DNA of 39,913 nucleotides, taken from positions 1 to 39,913 of the forward strand of contig SVJH01000019.1 of the NCBI GenBank assembly GCA_015069095.1. The letters run 5' to 3'. The notes under the pieces are model-generated. The model had not been told where the DNA came from, ran no database searches, and was given only the letters and a program-made list of their open reading frames with translations. The translations under genes and the position numbers were made by a program. Positions 14,731 through 23,662 of this stretch are shown here, piece after piece (within the stretch, counting starts at the first letter, position 1; the number at the start of each line of letters is the position of its first letter). This DNA comes from Oscillospiraceae bacterium (GTDB lineage: Bacteria > Bacillota > Clostridia > UMGS1810).

Positions 14731-15570
14731 ATGAAAAAAGTATTATATTTATGCTTAATACTAATTTTAATGATGAATAATTCTGTTTTTGCACAAGATG
14801 TATTAAGTTATGAAATAACAGATTTAAATATAGACAAAACATTAGAAATGGAAAAACAAGATTTTACAAATTCAAATAATGAGTCGTTAAAATTATTACG
14901 AGATAACAGAGATGTTCAAGTAATTATGTATCATAAACTTTCAAATAATCCGGCTGAGTGGAGTCAGTGGTGTACATCGCCAAAAAATTTTGAAGAAGAC
15001 ATAGTTTATTTAAAGAATAAAGGATATACTTTTTTAAAAGTAAATGAACTTATGGATTTAAGGTGTTCCCATTTAAAAAAAGTTGCCATAATTACTTTTG
15101 ATGATGGTTATATGAGCGATTATGAAATGGCACTTCCTATTTTGGAAAAGCATAATGTAAAAGCAACATTTTTTGTTATTGGAGCAATGGTCGGTAAAAA
15201 TGAGTATATGGATGAAAAAGCAATTATAAAACTTTCTAATTCACCACTTGTTGAAATTGGAAATCACTCATATGATTTACATTTAAAAACATATAAGGAA
15301 ATAGAGATGCTTTTTAGTTTAAATTCCAACTATGTGTATAATGATTTTATGAAGAATAAAAGTTATCTTGAAAGTATAATTGGCAAAAAAGTAACTTCGC
15401 TTTCTTATCCAAATGGTATTTACACAAAAAGTACTGATTATTTGTTAAAAAGAAACGGGACAAAAATTACTTTTTCAACCGGAATAGAAAAGGTTGAAAA
15501 AAGTATGTTTAACGCAATCGGACGAAAAAACAGAGCGCATAATTTAACAATGGATTATTATGTGAAATAA
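14731..15570 (+). CDS. Secreted polysaccharide deacetylase (NodB fold)
   Basis: A 279-aa exported carbohydrate-esterase-4-type protein with a signal peptide ending near VFA-QDV. The NodB domain starts around residue 62: VIMYHKLS, then the catalytic/metal motif ITFDDGYMSDYE, VKATFFVIG, the metal-binding EIGNHSYDLH (HSxxxH form, as in the PgaB/IcaB-like and YxkH-like branch) and LSYPNGIY. Such enzymes remove N- or O-acetyl groups from peptidoglycan, exopolysaccharide or xylan; the substrate is not readable here. TGGAGG precedes the ATG. It follows the abundant-looking secreted protein across a terminator, suggesting a low-level companion. A strong hairpin closes the unit. Confidence 0.88.
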   Translation: MKKVLYLCLILILMMNNSVFAQDVLSYEITDLNIDKTLEMEKQDFTNSNNESLKLLRDNRDVQVIMYHKLSNNPAEWSQWCTSPKNFEEDIVYLKNKGYTFLKVNELMDLRCSHLKKVAIITFDDGYMSDYEMALPILEKHNVKATFFVIGAMVGKNEYMDEKAIIKLSNSPLVEIGNHSYDLHLKTYKEIEMLFSLNSNYVYNDFMKNKSYLESIIGKKVTSLSYPNGIYTKSTDYLLKRNGTKITFSTGIEKVEKSMFNAIGRKNRAHNLTMDYYVK

Positions 15571-15597
15571 AAAATTTAAGTTTTGCGTAAATCTTAT

Positions 15598-15634
15598 AAA
15601 AACCCCCGAGTAGTTTAAATTACTCGGGGGTTTT
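15598..15634. terminator. Bidirectional terminator between the deacetylase and the DUF3048 gene
   Basis: AAAACCCCCGAGTA (15599-15612) pairs with TACTCGGGGGTTTT (15621-15634) around an 8-nt loop. The GC-rich core and flanking A/T runs on both strands suit two converging genes. Confidence 0.9.
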
Positions 15635-15641
15635 ATAAATA

Positions 15642-16670
15642 CTATTGTATTGTTATTTCACTTGTAAGTGGCATTATCTGAATAAATGTATTTCCCGGGT
15701 TTACTTCTAAAACATTTCCATCGGCTGTCTTATAAACTGTTTTTGAGTTTCTTGCTGTTTTTTCCCATTTGATTTCTACACATTTTCCATTTGAAATATA
15801 GTAGCCTTCGCCACTTCCGATATTTTCAAGATTTTGTCTGCCAACTTCATCTATGCTATAGTTTTTAACTTTATATATAATAATATTCTTTGCTGTAAGT
15901 GCTTTTTTTGTACTTAAACTTGTATGTTCTTTTGAATTTACATATCTGTCATAAACTTTTTCATCTGCATTATATTTATATGATACCGAATATGCTGAAT
16001 TGTACGGAAGTTTAATTTCTGTTGCGTCATCGCCTTCAAGGTCTGCATCCTGTTTGGCATACGAAAGTACTCTTTCTTTTTCTGTTTCCAATCTGTATTT
16101 TGCGTTGTCTTTCGCATATTTTAAAACTTCACTAATTGATGCATATAAGTTGTGAGGAGCTCTTTTTCCGTCGGATGAATCTCTGTAAAAGTTCTTTCCG
16201 TTATTTGTATAAAGTTCGTTTACATTGTTAATTCCAAGTGCTTTTATATCGTTTGCCGCTTGTGGACTGAATCCGCAATGTGCATAAATTGCATCGTTTT
16301 CCATTACATAATCTAAAAAGTAATGTCTTGATGAACGAACAGGTCCGATTTTTTCTGCATCAGAATCTAAAAATAGAGCCATCATTCTTGTAGATGCACC
16401 TTCTACCATAATTTCATAAATCATATATGCATTTTCAAGTCCCCATTGAGGTCTTGATTCGTAAGAGTCATTGTCTATCATAATTGCAAGCGGTCTGCTT
16501 TTTGATGATGTTATTTTTTTATAAAATTCATCAGGTTCAAGCTGTGCAATCGGCTGTGTTGCTTCTGCTTTTTTTTGTTCTTCTTTTGGTTTTACTTCTG
16601 CTTTTTTACCGCATGAACATACCGATAATACCAAACATAGCACAAGTAAAACTGATAATACTTTTTTCAT
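15642..16670 (-). CDS. DUF3048 (YerB-like) lipoprotein
   Basis: A 342-aa exported lipoprotein. The signal peptide ends in VCSC, placing the lipidated Cys at residue 20, followed by a Lys/Glu/Gln linker to about residue 48. The body has DUF3048 features: RPLAIMIDND, RPQWGLENAYMIYEIMVEG, RMMALFLD, IGPVRSSRHYF, and in the second half NIIIYKVKNY and the GYYISNGKCVEIKWEK region. Its function is not established; the family is common in Firmicutes. AAGGAGTGA precedes the ATG. It ends with TAG, one of two clear TAG stops in this window. It is divergent from fructokinase and has its own promoter. Confidence 0.9.
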   Translation of the reverse strand: MKKVLSVLLVLCLVLSVCSCGKKAEVKPKEEQKKAEATQPIAQLEPDEFYKKITSSKSRPLAIMIDNDSYESRPQWGLENAYMIYEIMVEGASTRMMALFLDSDAEKIGPVRSSRHYFLDYVMENDAIYAHCGFSPQAANDIKALGINNVNELYTNNGKNFYRDSSDGKRAPHNLYASISEVLKYAKDNAKYRLETEKERVLSYAKQDADLEGDDATEIKLPYNSAYSVSYKYNADEKVYDRYVNSKEHTSLSTKKALTAKNIIIYKVKNYSIDEVGRQNLENIGSGEGYYISNGKCVEIKWEKTARNSKTVYKTADGNVLEVNPGNTFIQIMPLTSEITIQ

Positions 16671-16699
16671 TTGTAATCACTCCTTTTTTGTATACATTT

Positions 16700-16728
16700 A
16701 TTGTAACATTATTTGTCTTTCTTTTCAA
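16700..16728 (-). promoter_or_regulatory. Promoter of the DUF3048 gene
   Basis: On the minus strand TTGAAA (16728-16723) and TACAAT (16705-16700) are 17 bp apart, 30 nt upstream of the start codon. Confidence 0.7.
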
Positions 16729-16761
16729 CAAAATAGTACGCAAGGTAACATTATTTTAATA

Positions 16762-16790
16762 TTGACTATTTTTTTTGTGTGTGATATCAT
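16762..16790 (+). promoter_or_regulatory. Promoter of the fructokinase gene
   Basis: TTGACT (16762-16767), a 17-bp spacer and TATCAT (16785-16790). The start codon at 16823 is 33 nt downstream, leaving a short leader. Confidence 0.65.
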
Positions 16791-16822
16791 TTCATTAGTA
16801 AATGACATTAGGAGGATTTTCT

Positions 16823-17779
16823 ATGTACGATATAGTTTCACTTGGAGAATTACTTATAGATTTTACACCTCAGGGATTAAGCGAAAAAGGTAATTTTATG
16901 TTTGAGGCAAATCCAGGCGGTGCTCCATGTAACGTTCTTGCTCAAATGGCAAAATTAGGACTCAAAACTGCCTTTATAGGAAAAGTTGGAAAGGATACTT
17001 TTGGTCTGTTTTTAAAAGATACAATCGAAAAAATAGGCATTGACACAAAAGGTCTTAAACTTACAGACGACGCTTTTACAACACTCGCTTTTGTTACACT
17101 TGATAAAGACGGGAACAGAAGTTTTGCATTTTCAAGAAACAACAGTGCAGACGTTTGTCTTACAGAAGACGAAGTTGATGAAAATCTCATAAAAAATGCT
17201 AAAATATTCCATATAGGTACACTTTCTTTAACACATCCTTCTGTAAAAAAAGCAACTGTTAAAGCGCTGAAAATCGCAAAAGAAAACGGTGTTTTAATTT
17301 CTGTTGACCCTAACCTTCGTTTGCCACTTTGGAAAAGTGAAGACGATGCAAAAGAGGCGATTGACTTAGCACTTTCATATGCTGATATTATAAAAATCTC
17401 TGACTACGAAATTGAGTTTTTAACGGGCGAAAAAGATGTAAAAGAAGGCTCAAAAATTCTTTACAAAAAATATAATCCGTGCATTATGTTTGCAACTTGC
17501 GGAAAAGACGGTGCTTATGTTTTAAAAGATGATACCGTGCTTCATCATCCGTGTTATGACTGCGTAAAAACAGTTGATACAACAGGTGCAGGAGATTCTT
17601 TCTGCGGGGCATCACTTAAAAAACTTGTAGATTTTAATCTTGATTTTTCATCACTTACAACTAAGAATTTAGAAGAAATTATAAAATATGCATCTGGTGC
17701 GGCATCACTTACAACAACAAAATACGGTGCAATTTCCGTTATGCCAAGTGAGGATGAAATAATAAGTCTTATAAAATAA
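16823..17779 (+). CDS. PfkB-family sugar kinase, probably fructokinase
   Basis: A 318-aa cytoplasmic kinase. It has the PfkB signature 1 region NPGGAPCNVLAQMAKLG (from about residue 32), the central VDPNLRLPLW and the C-terminal signature DTTGAGDSFCGASL with the catalytic Asp of GAGD. The sequence LGELLIDFTP at the N terminus and the NPGGAP motif are typical of bacterial fructokinases that make fructose-6-phosphate, but other sugars cannot be excluded. ATG 16823 was chosen because AGGAGG (16810-16815) precedes it; an ATG 21 nt upstream lacks a ribosome site. It is monocistronic, closed by a hairpin at 17792. Confidence 0.88.
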   Translation: MYDIVSLGELLIDFTPQGLSEKGNFMFEANPGGAPCNVLAQMAKLGLKTAFIGKVGKDTFGLFLKDTIEKIGIDTKGLKLTDDAFTTLAFVTLDKDGNRSFAFSRNNSADVCLTEDEVDENLIKNAKIFHIGTLSLTHPSVKKATVKALKIAKENGVLISVDPNLRLPLWKSEDDAKEAIDLALSYADIIKISDYEIEFLTGEKDVKEGSKILYKKYNPCIMFATCGKDGAYVLKDDTVLHHPCYDCVKTVDTTGAGDSFCGASLKKLVDFNLDFSSLTTKNLEEIIKYASGAASLTTTKYGAISVMPSEDEIISLIK

Positions 17780-17791
17780 AAATGTATTACG

Positions 17792-17817
17792 GGCATCTTA
17801 AATAGATGCCTTTTTTT
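17792..17817 (+). terminator. Intrinsic terminator of the fructokinase gene
   Basis: GGCATCT (17792-17798) pairs with AGATGCC (17804-17810) over a 5-nt loop, followed by seven T. Confidence 0.88.
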
Positions 17818-17878
17818 ATGCAGTTTATACAAACAAAATTGCTTTTTTTCATTAAACTTATAAATTTTCAAAATAATG

Positions 17879-17907
17879 TTGAAATTTTAAAGTTTTTATG
17901 GTATAAT
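17879..17907 (+). promoter_or_regulatory. Promoter of the pyruvate:ferredoxin oxidoreductase gene
   Basis: TTGAAA (17879-17884) and TATAAT (17902-17907) are 17 bp apart. Transcription should start near 17914, giving a leader of about 115 nt. Confidence 0.78.
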
Positions 17908-17912
17908 GCAGT

Positions 17913-17941
17913 CGTTAAGTTATATCCATTTTTACTTAACG
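17913..17941 (+). promoter_or_regulatory. 5'-terminal mRNA hairpin of the nifJ leader
   Basis: CGTTAAGT (17913-17920) pairs with ACTTAACG (17934-17941), a perfect 8-bp stem placed right at the predicted transcript start. Hairpins at an RNA 5' end are known to slow decay; that role here is inference. Confidence 0.5.
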
Positions 17942-18028
17942 ATAAATGTACAATATATCAGTTAGTTGCTTGATAGCTAAATAAACAACTTCTTGATATG
18001 AAATATTTAAAGGAGATGAAGTTTTAAA

Positions 18029-21000
18029 ATGGCAAAAAAATTTAAAACCATGGATGGAAACTGTGCCGCTGCACATTGCGCCTATGCGTTTACAGAAGTT
18101 GCTTCCATCTATCCTATCACACCTTCTTCTACTATGGCTGAATATGTAGATGAATGGAGTGCAAAAGGCCTTAAAAATATTTTTGGCCAGACTGTTGACG
18201 TTTGCGAAATGCAATCTGAAGCAGGTGCTGCAGGTGCTGTTCACGGCTCACTTCAGGGTGGTGCTTTAACTACAACATTTACAGCGAGTCAGGGTCTACT
18301 TCTTATGATCCCTAATATGTATAAAATGGCTGGGGAACTTTTACCTTCAGTTATTCACGTTAGTGCCAGAGCAATCGCTGCTCACGCTCTTAACATTTTC
18401 GGCGACCATCAGGACGTTATGGCTTGTCGTCAGACAGGTTATGCTCTTTTAGCATCAGGCAGTGTTCAGGAAACTATGGACCTTGGCGGTGTAGCTCACC
18501 TTGCTGCTATTAAAGGAAGAGTTCCATTCCTTCATTTCTTCGATGGATTTAGAACTTCTCACGAAATTCAGAAAATCGAAGTTATGGATTATGAAGATCT
18601 TAAAAAATTAGTTGATATGGATGCTATCAAAGCATTCAAAGACAGAGCTTTAAACCCAGAACATCCTGTTCTTAGAGGTACAGCACAGAACTCTGACATT
18701 TACTTCCAGGGCAGAGAAGTAGCAAACAAATACTACGAAGCAGTTCCTGATATCGTAAATGAATATATGGCTGAAATTTCTAAAATTACTGGCAGAGAAT
18801 ACAAACCATTCAACTACTATGGTGCCGAAGATGCTACTAAAGTTATTGTTGCTATGGGTTCTGTATGCGAAGCAATTGAAGAAACAGTTGATTACTTAAA
18901 TGCAATGGGTCAGAAAGTCGGCGTACTTAAAGTACACTTATACAGACCTTTCTCTGCAAAATATTTCTTTGATGTTATGCCAAAAACTGTTGAAAAAATC
19001 GCAGTTCTTGACAGAACAAAAGAACCAGGTTCTCTTGGCGAACCTCTATATCTTGATGTATGTAACCTATACTTTGGTAAAGCTAACGCTCCACTTATCG
19101 TTGGCGGACGTTACGGTTTAGGTTCTAAAGATACAACTCCTACACAGATTGTTGCTGTATATGATAATCTTGATGCTAAAGAGCCTATCAACAGCTTTAC
19201 AATCGGTATCGAAGATGACGTTACAAATCTTTCACTTAAACTTGGCGACAGAATCAATGCTGCTCCTGAAGGCACAACACGTTGTAAATTCTGGGGATTC
19301 GGTTCTGACGGTACAGTTGGTGCTAACAAAGATGCTATTAAAATCATCGGTGATAACACAGACCTTTACGCTCAGGCTTACTTTGATTACGACTCAAAGA
19401 AAAGTGGCGGCGTAACAATGAGTCACCTTCGTTTCGGTAAAAAACCTATTAAATCTACTTACCTTCTTGATGAAGCAGACTACATTGCTTGTCATAAACC
19501 TGCTTACATCTACCAGTACGATGTACTTGAAGGTCTTAAAAAAGGTGGTACATTCCTTCTAAACTGCGTATGGAGTGAAGAAGAACTTGAAGAAAAACTA
19601 CCTGCAAACGTAAAAAGATACCTTGCTCAAAATGATATTAAATTCTACACAATCAACGCTGTAGATGTTGCCGTTAAAGTAGGTCTTGGACCAACAAGAA
19701 TTAACATGGTAACACAAGGTGCTTTCTTTAAACTTGCTAACGTTATTCCTTTTGACGAAGCAGTTGTTCTTATTAAAGACGCTATTAAGAGAACATACGG
19801 CAAAAAAGGTGATGAAATCGTTAGAATGAACTGCGATGCCGTTGACGGTGCTGTTGCAGCTCTTAAAGAAATCAAAGTTCCTGCTTCTTGGAAAGATGCT
19901 AAAGACGAAAACAAAGCTGACACTGATGCTCCTGCATTCGTTAAAAACATCTGTGAAGCAGTTAACGCTCAAAAAGGTAACAAACTTCCTGTAAGTACAT
20001 TCTTAGGTTATGAAGACGGTACTTTCGAACAGGGTACTTCAAGATATGAAAAACGTACAGTTGCAGTTAACGTTCCTGATTGGGATATTACAAAATGTAT
20101 TCAGTGTAACCAGTGTTCACTTGTATGTCCACACGCTGCAATAAGACCAGTTCTTCTAAATGAAGAAGAAATGGCTAATGCTCCAGAAGGTTTTGAAGCC
20201 AAAGATGCTATCGGACCACAGCTTAAAGGCTTAAAATTCCGTATGCAGGTTAGTGCTAAAGACTGTCTTGGTTGTGGAGTTTGTGCTCAGGTTTGTCCTG
20301 CTAAAGAAAAAGCACTTACAATGAAACCACTTGATGAAATGGTTGCAAAAGAAGCAGACAACTGGGATTACGCTATGAAAGTATCTATTAAAGATAACTT
20401 AATGGACAAAGGTACAATCAAAGGTTCACAGTTTGCTATGCCTTACCTTGAATTCTCAGGCGCTTGTGCAGGTTGTGGTGAAACACCTTACATCAAACTT
20501 ATCACACAGTTATTCGGTGACAGAATGATGATTGCCAACGCTACAGGTTGTACTTCTATCTGGGGTGGTAGTGCTCCAAGTATGCCATACTGCAAAAACG
20601 AAAAAGGTCAGGGTCCTGCATGGGCTAACTCACTATTCGAAGATAACGCAGAATTTGGTTTAGGTATGGTTCTTGCTAACAAAAAAGTAAGAAACACACT
20701 TGTTGAAAGAATGAACTCTGCTATTGAAAAAGGCATCAGCGCTGATCTTGCAGATGCATTCAAAGCATGGATTGAAGGAAAAGATAATGCTGAAGCTTCT
20801 AAAGAAGCAGCAGAAAAAATCAAAGCACTTATCGCTGATGCTGATATGAGCATTCCTGAAATCAAAGAAATTGCTGATAGATGTGATTTCCTTGTTAAAC
20901 GTTCTCAGTGGGCGTTTGGTGGAGACGGTTGGGCTTACGATATCGGTTACGGCGGTCTTGACCATGTTCTTGCTTCTGGCGAAGACATCAACATCTTCGT

Positions 21001-21541
21001 AGTTGATACTGAAGTTTACTCTAACACAGGTGGTCAGTCTTCTAAAGCTACACCAACTGCTGCAGTTGCTAAATTTGCTGCATCAGGTAAAAAAGTTAAG
21101 AAAAAAGACCTTGGTATGATTGCTACAACATACGGTTATGTATACGTTGCACAGATCGCTCTTGGTGCTAACATGAACCAGGCTATCAAAGCAATCAAAG
21201 AAGCTGAAGCTTATCCAGGTCCATCACTTATCATTGCTTACGCTCCATGTATCAACCATGGTATTAAAGTTGGTATGGCTAACACAATCTTAGAAGAAAA
21301 GAAAGCAGTTGAAACAGGTTACTGGCACCTATGGAGATACAATCCAGAAATTACAGATGGTAACCCATTCACTCTTGATTCTAAAGAACCAACAGGCGAA
21401 ATCAAAGATTTCCTTGAAGGCGAAAACAGATATCTTTCACTTAAGAAAGCTTACCCTCAGATAGCTGAACAGTTATTTGAAAAAGCTGAAAAAGACTTAA
21501 AAGAAAGATACGAAGTTTACAAAAGAATGGCAAACAACTAA
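18029..21541 (+). CDS. nifJ: Pyruvate:ferredoxin (flavodoxin) oxidoreductase
   Basis: A 1170-aa homodimer-type enzyme that oxidises pyruvate and CoA to acetyl-CoA, CO2 and reduced ferredoxin, central to anaerobic fermentation. It has the N-terminal TPP-type domain (MDGNCAAAHCAYAFTEVASI), the CoA/gamma regions, two ferredoxin-like clusters (CIQCNQCSLVCPHAA and CLGCGVCAQVCPAK, about residues 690-760), the third-cluster ligands CAGCGETPY, and the TPP-binding GDGWAYDIGYGG with VDTEVYSNTGGQSSKATP. The full length and all cluster cysteines are present. Codon choice (GCT, GGT, AAC, CTT) is visibly more selective than in neighbours, as expected of a highly expressed gene. AAAGGAGATGA precedes the ATG. 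Confidence 0.97.
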   Translation: MAKKFKTMDGNCAAAHCAYAFTEVASIYPITPSSTMAEYVDEWSAKGLKNIFGQTVDVCEMQSEAGAAGAVHGSLQGGALTTTFTASQGLLLMIPNMYKMAGELLPSVIHVSARAIAAHALNIFGDHQDVMACRQTGYALLASGSVQETMDLGGVAHLAAIKGRVPFLHFFDGFRTSHEIQKIEVMDYEDLKKLVDMDAIKAFKDRALNPEHPVLRGTAQNSDIYFQGREVANKYYEAVPDIVNEYMAEISKITGREYKPFNYYGAEDATKVIVAMGSVCEAIEETVDYLNAMGQKVGVLKVHLYRPFSAKYFFDVMPKTVEKIAVLDRTKEPGSLGEPLYLDVCNLYFGKANAPLIVGGRYGLGSKDTTPTQIVAVYDNLDAKEPINSFTIGIEDDVTNLSLKLGDRINAAPEGTTRCKFWGFGSDGTVGANKDAIKIIGDNTDLYAQAYFDYDSKKSGGVTMSHLRFGKKPIKSTYLLDEADYIACHKPAYIYQYDVLEGLKKGGTFLLNCVWSEEELEEKLPANVKRYLAQNDIKFYTINAVDVAVKVGLGPTRINMVTQGAFFKLANVIPFDEAVVLIKDAIKRTYGKKGDEIVRMNCDAVDGAVAALKEIKVPASWKDAKDENKADTDAPAFVKNICEAVNAQKGNKLPVSTFLGYEDGTFEQGTSRYEKRTVAVNVPDWDITKCIQCNQCSLVCPHAAIRPVLLNEEEMANAPEGFEAKDAIGPQLKGLKFRMQVSAKDCLGCGVCAQVCPAKEKALTMKPLDEMVAKEADNWDYAMKVSIKDNLMDKGTIKGSQFAMPYLEFSGACAGCGETPYIKLITQLFGDRMMIANATGCTSIWGGSAPSMPYCKNEKGQGPAWANSLFEDNAEFGLGMVLANKKVRNTLVERMNSAIEKGISADLADAFKAWIEGKDNAEASKEAAEKIKALIADADMSIPEIKEIADRCDFLVKRSQWAFGGDGWAYDIGYGGLDHVLASGEDINIFVVDTEVYSNTGGQSSKATPTAAVAKFAASGKKVKKKDLGMIATTYGYVYVAQIALGANMNQAIKAIKEAEAYPGPSLIIAYAPCINHGIKVGMANTILEEKKAVETGYWHLWRYNPEITDGNPFTLDSKEPTGEIKDFLEGENRYLSLKKAYPQIAEQLFEKAEKDLKERYEVYKRMANN

Positions 21542-21554
21542 TTAAAGCTTCAAT

Positions 21555-21610
21555 AGTATTAAATTCCACCCTTTTGTTAGGGTGGAATTTTAATACTTGG
21601 TATTTTTTTA
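21555..21610 (+). terminator. Terminator after nifJ
   Basis: AGTATTAAATTCCACCC (21555-21571) pairs with GGGTGGAATTTTAATACT (21580-21597) with one bulged base. A T-run follows after a few bases (21603-21609). The stem is very stable; the gap to the T-run makes it slightly atypical. Confidence 0.75.
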
Positions 21611-21661
21611 AGTTTCAAAAATAAATATATAATACGCATATTTCGAAAGGCGGAAAAACTT

Positions 21662-23377
21662 ATGGCTATTGAAAAGTCAAAACTAATAAAAAGAATTCTT
21701 TTAATAAGCGGAATAACACTTTTATCACTTATTCTTATTTTTGTCGCCATAAGCACAACTATTGCATATACAAAAGAGAATGTAATACACTCAAATATTT
21801 ATATTGCGGGTATTAAAGTGGGAGATATGAATGCTAAAGATGCCGCGCTAAAACTTGAAGAAAACTTAAACAGTGATATTTCACTTAAATTTAAATATAA
21901 TGACAAAGAATTTGAAATCTACGGCAAAGATATTGACCTTACATACAATTATATTGATTCAGCCATGAACGCATTTAATAAAGGTAAAAGTGCAAACTAT
22001 TTTGTAAAAACATTCGGAGCCGTTAAGTATACATTTTTTAAACACAACGTTCCTGTAACTGTTACATTAAATTCAAACAAACTTTTCAGACAACTTGCAA
22101 AAACTATTCCGGAAGCAATTGACAAAACAGTTTATACATCGGCATACCTTGAAGGCGAAAATATTGCTATTAAAAACGGAACAGGCGGAATGGGGGTTGA
22201 TATTCAAAAACTTTCAGACCAGATTGTAAAAAGTCTTGGCGAAGGAAATAAAGAAGTATTTACAATTAAAGTTGAACAGTGCAAACCTGTAAAATATACA
22301 GCACAGATGCTTTATGATGAATTTCATGCAGAGCCGATAGACGCTGTATTTAATCTTGATAAACAGAATCCCGAATATAAAGATTCTCAAACAGGTATAG
22401 ATTTTGATCTTAATGTCGCAGAAAAAATACTTAGAGAAAACGAAAATAACAAAGAAACATATTATATTCCTATAATAGTAACCATGCCAAAGAAAAACGA
22501 TAACTGGTTTATAGATGAAAACGGCGAGATACTTGGAACATTTTCAACAAAATATAATGCCGGTGTTATAGGAAGAAGTGAAAATATAGATATTGCTGCA
22601 AAAAAAATAAACGGACTTATTTTAAAACCGGGCGACCGTTTTTCATTTAACGATATAGTTGGCGAAAGAACAACCTCAAACGGATTTAAAACTGCATCGG
22701 TTTATGTTGGCGGTAAAGTTGTAGATGGAATTGGTGGCGGAATTTGTCAGGTTTCATCAACACTGTTTAATGCCGTAGTTTTAGCAGACCTTGAAATAGT
22801 TTTCAGAACTAATCACTCAATGCCTGTAAGTTACGTTCAAAACGGCAGAGATGCAACTGTTTCATACGGCGAAATTGATTTTATATTTGCAAATAATCAA
22901 CCATATCCTGTAAGGCTTGATGTTGTAACAAATAACGGCGAAATTACTTGCTCTGTCAAGGGAATTAAACTTGAAAATAAAGAGATAGAAATTACAACTC
23001 AGACCGTTGGAACAAGTGGATTTAGCGAAAAAATCATAGAAGATGACACATTACCTGCCGGAACAAGAAAAATCTCGCAAAAAGGAACTTACGGCTATAG
23101 TGTTAACACATATAAAACAACATATATAGATGGCGTGAAAAAAGATACAGTGCTTCTTACAAAAAGTTATTATATCCCAACAGAGCAAATTGTAATTTTA
23201 GGAACAAAACCTATTGATGAAGAAGTTGAAAATCCTGAAAATACACAAAATCCTGAAGAAAGTACAGAAACAATTGTACCAACAGTACCTGAAATTGAAA
23301 TGAACGGTACAGATGTTACAGACGAAGTGCCAATTGAGGACTTTGAAAACGTAGAAGATTTTGAAAATATCGAATAG
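21662..23377 (+). CDS. VanW-family membrane-anchored cell-wall protein
   Basis: A 571-aa protein with one N-terminal membrane segment (about 12-34) and an extracellular body. Residues about 45-200 look like the peptidoglycan-binding (PG_binding_4-type) repeat that accompanies VanW. Residues about 296-420 are the VanW domain, with NGLILKPGDRFSFND, GGKVVDGIGGGICQVSSTLF and NHSMPVSYVQNGRDATVSYG. Residues about 440-515 resemble a G5 domain. The C-terminal 55 residues are an acidic Pro/Glu/Thr-rich tail. VanW proteins occur in vancomycin-resistance clusters but are widespread in Firmicutes; no other van gene is present, so this is not evidence of resistance. The gene ends in TAG. AAAGGCGG precedes the ATG; a TATAAT at 21628-21633 is a possible -10 with a poor -35. 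Confidence 0.92.
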   Translation: MAIEKSKLIKRILLISGITLLSLILIFVAISTTIAYTKENVIHSNIYIAGIKVGDMNAKDAALKLEENLNSDISLKFKYNDKEFEIYGKDIDLTYNYIDSAMNAFNKGKSANYFVKTFGAVKYTFFKHNVPVTVTLNSNKLFRQLAKTIPEAIDKTVYTSAYLEGENIAIKNGTGGMGVDIQKLSDQIVKSLGEGNKEVFTIKVEQCKPVKYTAQMLYDEFHAEPIDAVFNLDKQNPEYKDSQTGIDFDLNVAEKILRENENNKETYYIPIIVTMPKKNDNWFIDENGEILGTFSTKYNAGVIGRSENIDIAAKKINGLILKPGDRFSFNDIVGERTTSNGFKTASVYVGGKVVDGIGGGICQVSSTLFNAVVLADLEIVFRTNHSMPVSYVQNGRDATVSYGEIDFIFANNQPYPVRLDVVTNNGEITCSVKGIKLENKEIEITTQTVGTSGFSEKIIEDDTLPAGTRKISQKGTYGYSVNTYKTTYIDGVKKDTVLLTKSYYIPTEQIVILGTKPIDEEVENPENTQNPEESTETIVPTVPEIEMNGTDVTDEVPIEDFENVEDFENIE

Positions 23378-23380
23378 AAA

Positions 23381-23500
23381 AAGAACGCACCCACATAAGT
23401 GGGGTGGTCTTAAGGATAAAATTAAAACCGAGTGAAAATAAATAAATCACTCGGTTATTTTATTTGGTTTAAATATTGCGGGCGTTTCGTGAAACGCCCC
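23381..23500. repeat. Dispersed intergenic hairpin repeat, copy A
   Basis: This stretch holds CACCCAC/GTGGGGTG (23388-23407), AACCGAGTGA/TCACTCGGTT (23426-23456, with ATTTTATTT after it, a working terminator for the VanW gene) and GGGCGTTT/AAACGCCC (23480-23499). The same order of the first two hairpins and the same spacer text (TGGTCTTAAGG, TTATTTTATT) occur at 28750-28850, so this is a repeat family rather than a unique terminator. Confidence 0.75.
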
Positions 23501-23555
23501 TACAATATCAATAAAAAACAAAATACCCAAGTAATTTTAAAGTTACTTGGGTTGT
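23501..23555. repeat. Second copy of the CCCAAGTAA hairpin element
   Basis: TACAATATCAATAAAAA is followed by CCCAAGTAA (23526-23534) pairing with TTACTTGGG (23543-23551). The element at 12667-12715 has the same order with few changes (TGCAATATCAATAAAAA, then the same stem), so the two are related copies placed in different intergenic regions. Confidence 0.7.
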
Positions 23556-23616
23556 TTTGTTTTGTCAACGCAAGGGGACTCTCTGCGGTCAAAGGTTGCA
23601 TTTATTTTAATTACAC

Positions 23617-23649
23617 AAAAAAAGGATGTCAATTTTGACATCCTTTTTT
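23617..23649. terminator. Bidirectional terminator before the small-peptide gene
   Basis: AAAAGGATGTCAA and TTGACATCCTTTT form a near loop-free stem within 23617-23649 flanked by A and T runs. It lies between the plus-strand repeat region and the minus-strand peptide gene and can end transcription in either direction. Confidence 0.85.
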
Positions 23650-23662
23650 GTTAATTCTTAAA

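Noticed and set aside
19598-20965. Several minus-strand ORFs of 85-124 codons inside nifJ
   Set aside because: They arise from biased codon use of a highly expressed gene on the other strand; none has a ribosome site or familiar sequence.
21662-23377. VanW gene as part of a vancomycin-resistance cluster
   Set aside because: No vanH, vanX, ligase or VanRS-type genes are nearby; VanW-domain proteins are common in Firmicutes generally.
23432-23638. 68-codon plus-strand ORF after the VanW gene
   Set aside because: It is made of intergenic hairpin repeats (copy A and the CCCAAGTAA element) and has no ribosome site.
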